In this document: positions 5,745-6,021 of the stretch, in pieces
Numbering within the stretch: the stretch's first letter is position 1
How the letters are laid out: the number at the start of each line of letters is the position of its first letter
NCBI GenBank assembly: GCA_003646355.1
Contig: QNFO01000084.1
Coordinates: 1 to 6,021, forward strand
Direction: 5' to 3'
Source of the DNA: Gammaproteobacteria bacterium
GTDB taxonomy: Bacteria > Pseudomonadota > Gammaproteobacteria > Pseudomonadales > Porticoccaceae
Length of the DNA stretch: 6,021 bases
Notes under the pieces: model-generated
Told to the model about the DNA's origin: nothing
Database searches by the model: none
Seen by the model: the letters and a program-made list of their open reading frames with translations, nothing else
Made by a program: the position numbers and the translations under genes

Positions 5745-6021
5745 TTGAGTGCTCAACAAGATAATACCGATCTGCCACAAATATCAGATCAGGTCGTCGG
5801 CCAGTTTATTCAGCGATGGGAAAATGCAGACGGCACAGAAAAAGCCAACTTCCAACTTTTTCTGACCGAACTCTGTACCGCGCTGTGCCTGCCGCAACCC
5901 GACCCTGCCGGTAGTGATAACTGCGGCAATGCCTATGTCTTTGAGCGGCGGGTAGATGGTCAGCGCCCTGATGGCAGCTATAAACTAGGCTTTGCTGATC
6001 TGTATCGCCGTGATTGTTTTG
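5745..6021 (+). CDS. N-terminus of a MmeI-like (type IIL) restriction-modification / DNA methyltransferase, 3' partial
   Basis: The open frame runs to the window end (92 codons). It starts at TTG 5745, directly after an in-frame TAA (5742-5744), with AAGGA (5730-5734) 10 bases upstream; no ATG or GTG precedes the conserved part. The residues VVGQFIQRWENADGTEKANF, then FLTELCTALCLPQPDP, AYVFERRV and GFADLYRRDCF match the opening of large class I SAM-dependent DNA methyltransferases with an MmeI-type nuclease domain. Asp85 in FADLYRR fits the first residue of the D-x9-E-x-K nuclease motif, and the E-x-K would fall just beyond the edge (residues 95-97). Such enzymes run to roughly 900 residues or more and act in defence against foreign DNA. 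A methylase without a working nuclease is the main alternative, since only the N-terminus is visible. Confidence 0.7.
   Translation, partial: MSAQQDNTDLPQISDQVVGQFIQRWENADGTEKANFQLFLTELCTALCLPQPDPAGSDNCGNAYVFERRVDGQRPDGSYKLGFADLYRRDCF

Noticed and set aside
1..6021. CRISPR arrays, tRNA or rRNA genes
   Set aside because: No regularly spaced direct repeats, cloverleaf-like sequence or rRNA motifs were seen on reading the window.

Overview
The window looks like a piece of a gammaproteobacterial chromosome, possibly marine. The sequence gives no rRNA or other firm taxonomic marker, so this is inference from protein flavour: a HigBA pair of the type common in Gammaproteobacteria and a mid-GC metabolic operon. 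All recognisable genes lie on the + strand.

Positions 1-3241 hold two translationally coupled genes for an ATP-dependent carboxylase/hydantoinase-type enzyme. The first is the 3' half of a HyuA-family (ATP-binding) subunit. The second is a complete 744-residue HyuB-family subunit. Its length, C-terminal extension and the His-x2-Asp...His metal-ligand register point to the acetone carboxylase alpha/beta branch rather than to short N-methylhydantoinases. The small gamma subunit often found with acetone carboxylases is not downstream here.

Positions 3264-3995 hold an AT-richer gene for a NYN (LabA/DUF88-type) nuclease domain joined to an OST-HTH/LOTUS domain, starting only 22 bases after the HyuB stop. 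Positions 4112-4933 hold a higher-GC gene of unknown function, with a weak resemblance to UroD/MetE-type barrels.

Positions 4976-5566 hold a decayed type II toxin-antitoxin locus, higBA. The toxin gene has a one-base expansion in an A8 run and an in-frame TGA where the family has Trp. The antitoxin gene has a TAA stop (probably from CAA) that cuts off its last 25 codons, which are still readable downstream. The toxin's catalytic-residue codons and the antitoxin's helix-turn-helix are preserved, so the decay looks recent.

About 5593-5686 is the right end of an IS3-family insertion sequence: the transposase C-terminus with a small deletion, plus a terminal inverted repeat. At 5745 a large gene begins and runs off the window. 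Its N-terminus looks like the nuclease part of an MmeI-like (type IIL) restriction-methylation enzyme. The right half of the window therefore reads as an accessory region with a dead TA module, IS debris and a restriction gene, next to a catabolic operon. I see no clearly new system. The best leads are the freshly broken higBA locus and the NYN-LOTUS gene attached to the carboxylase operon.
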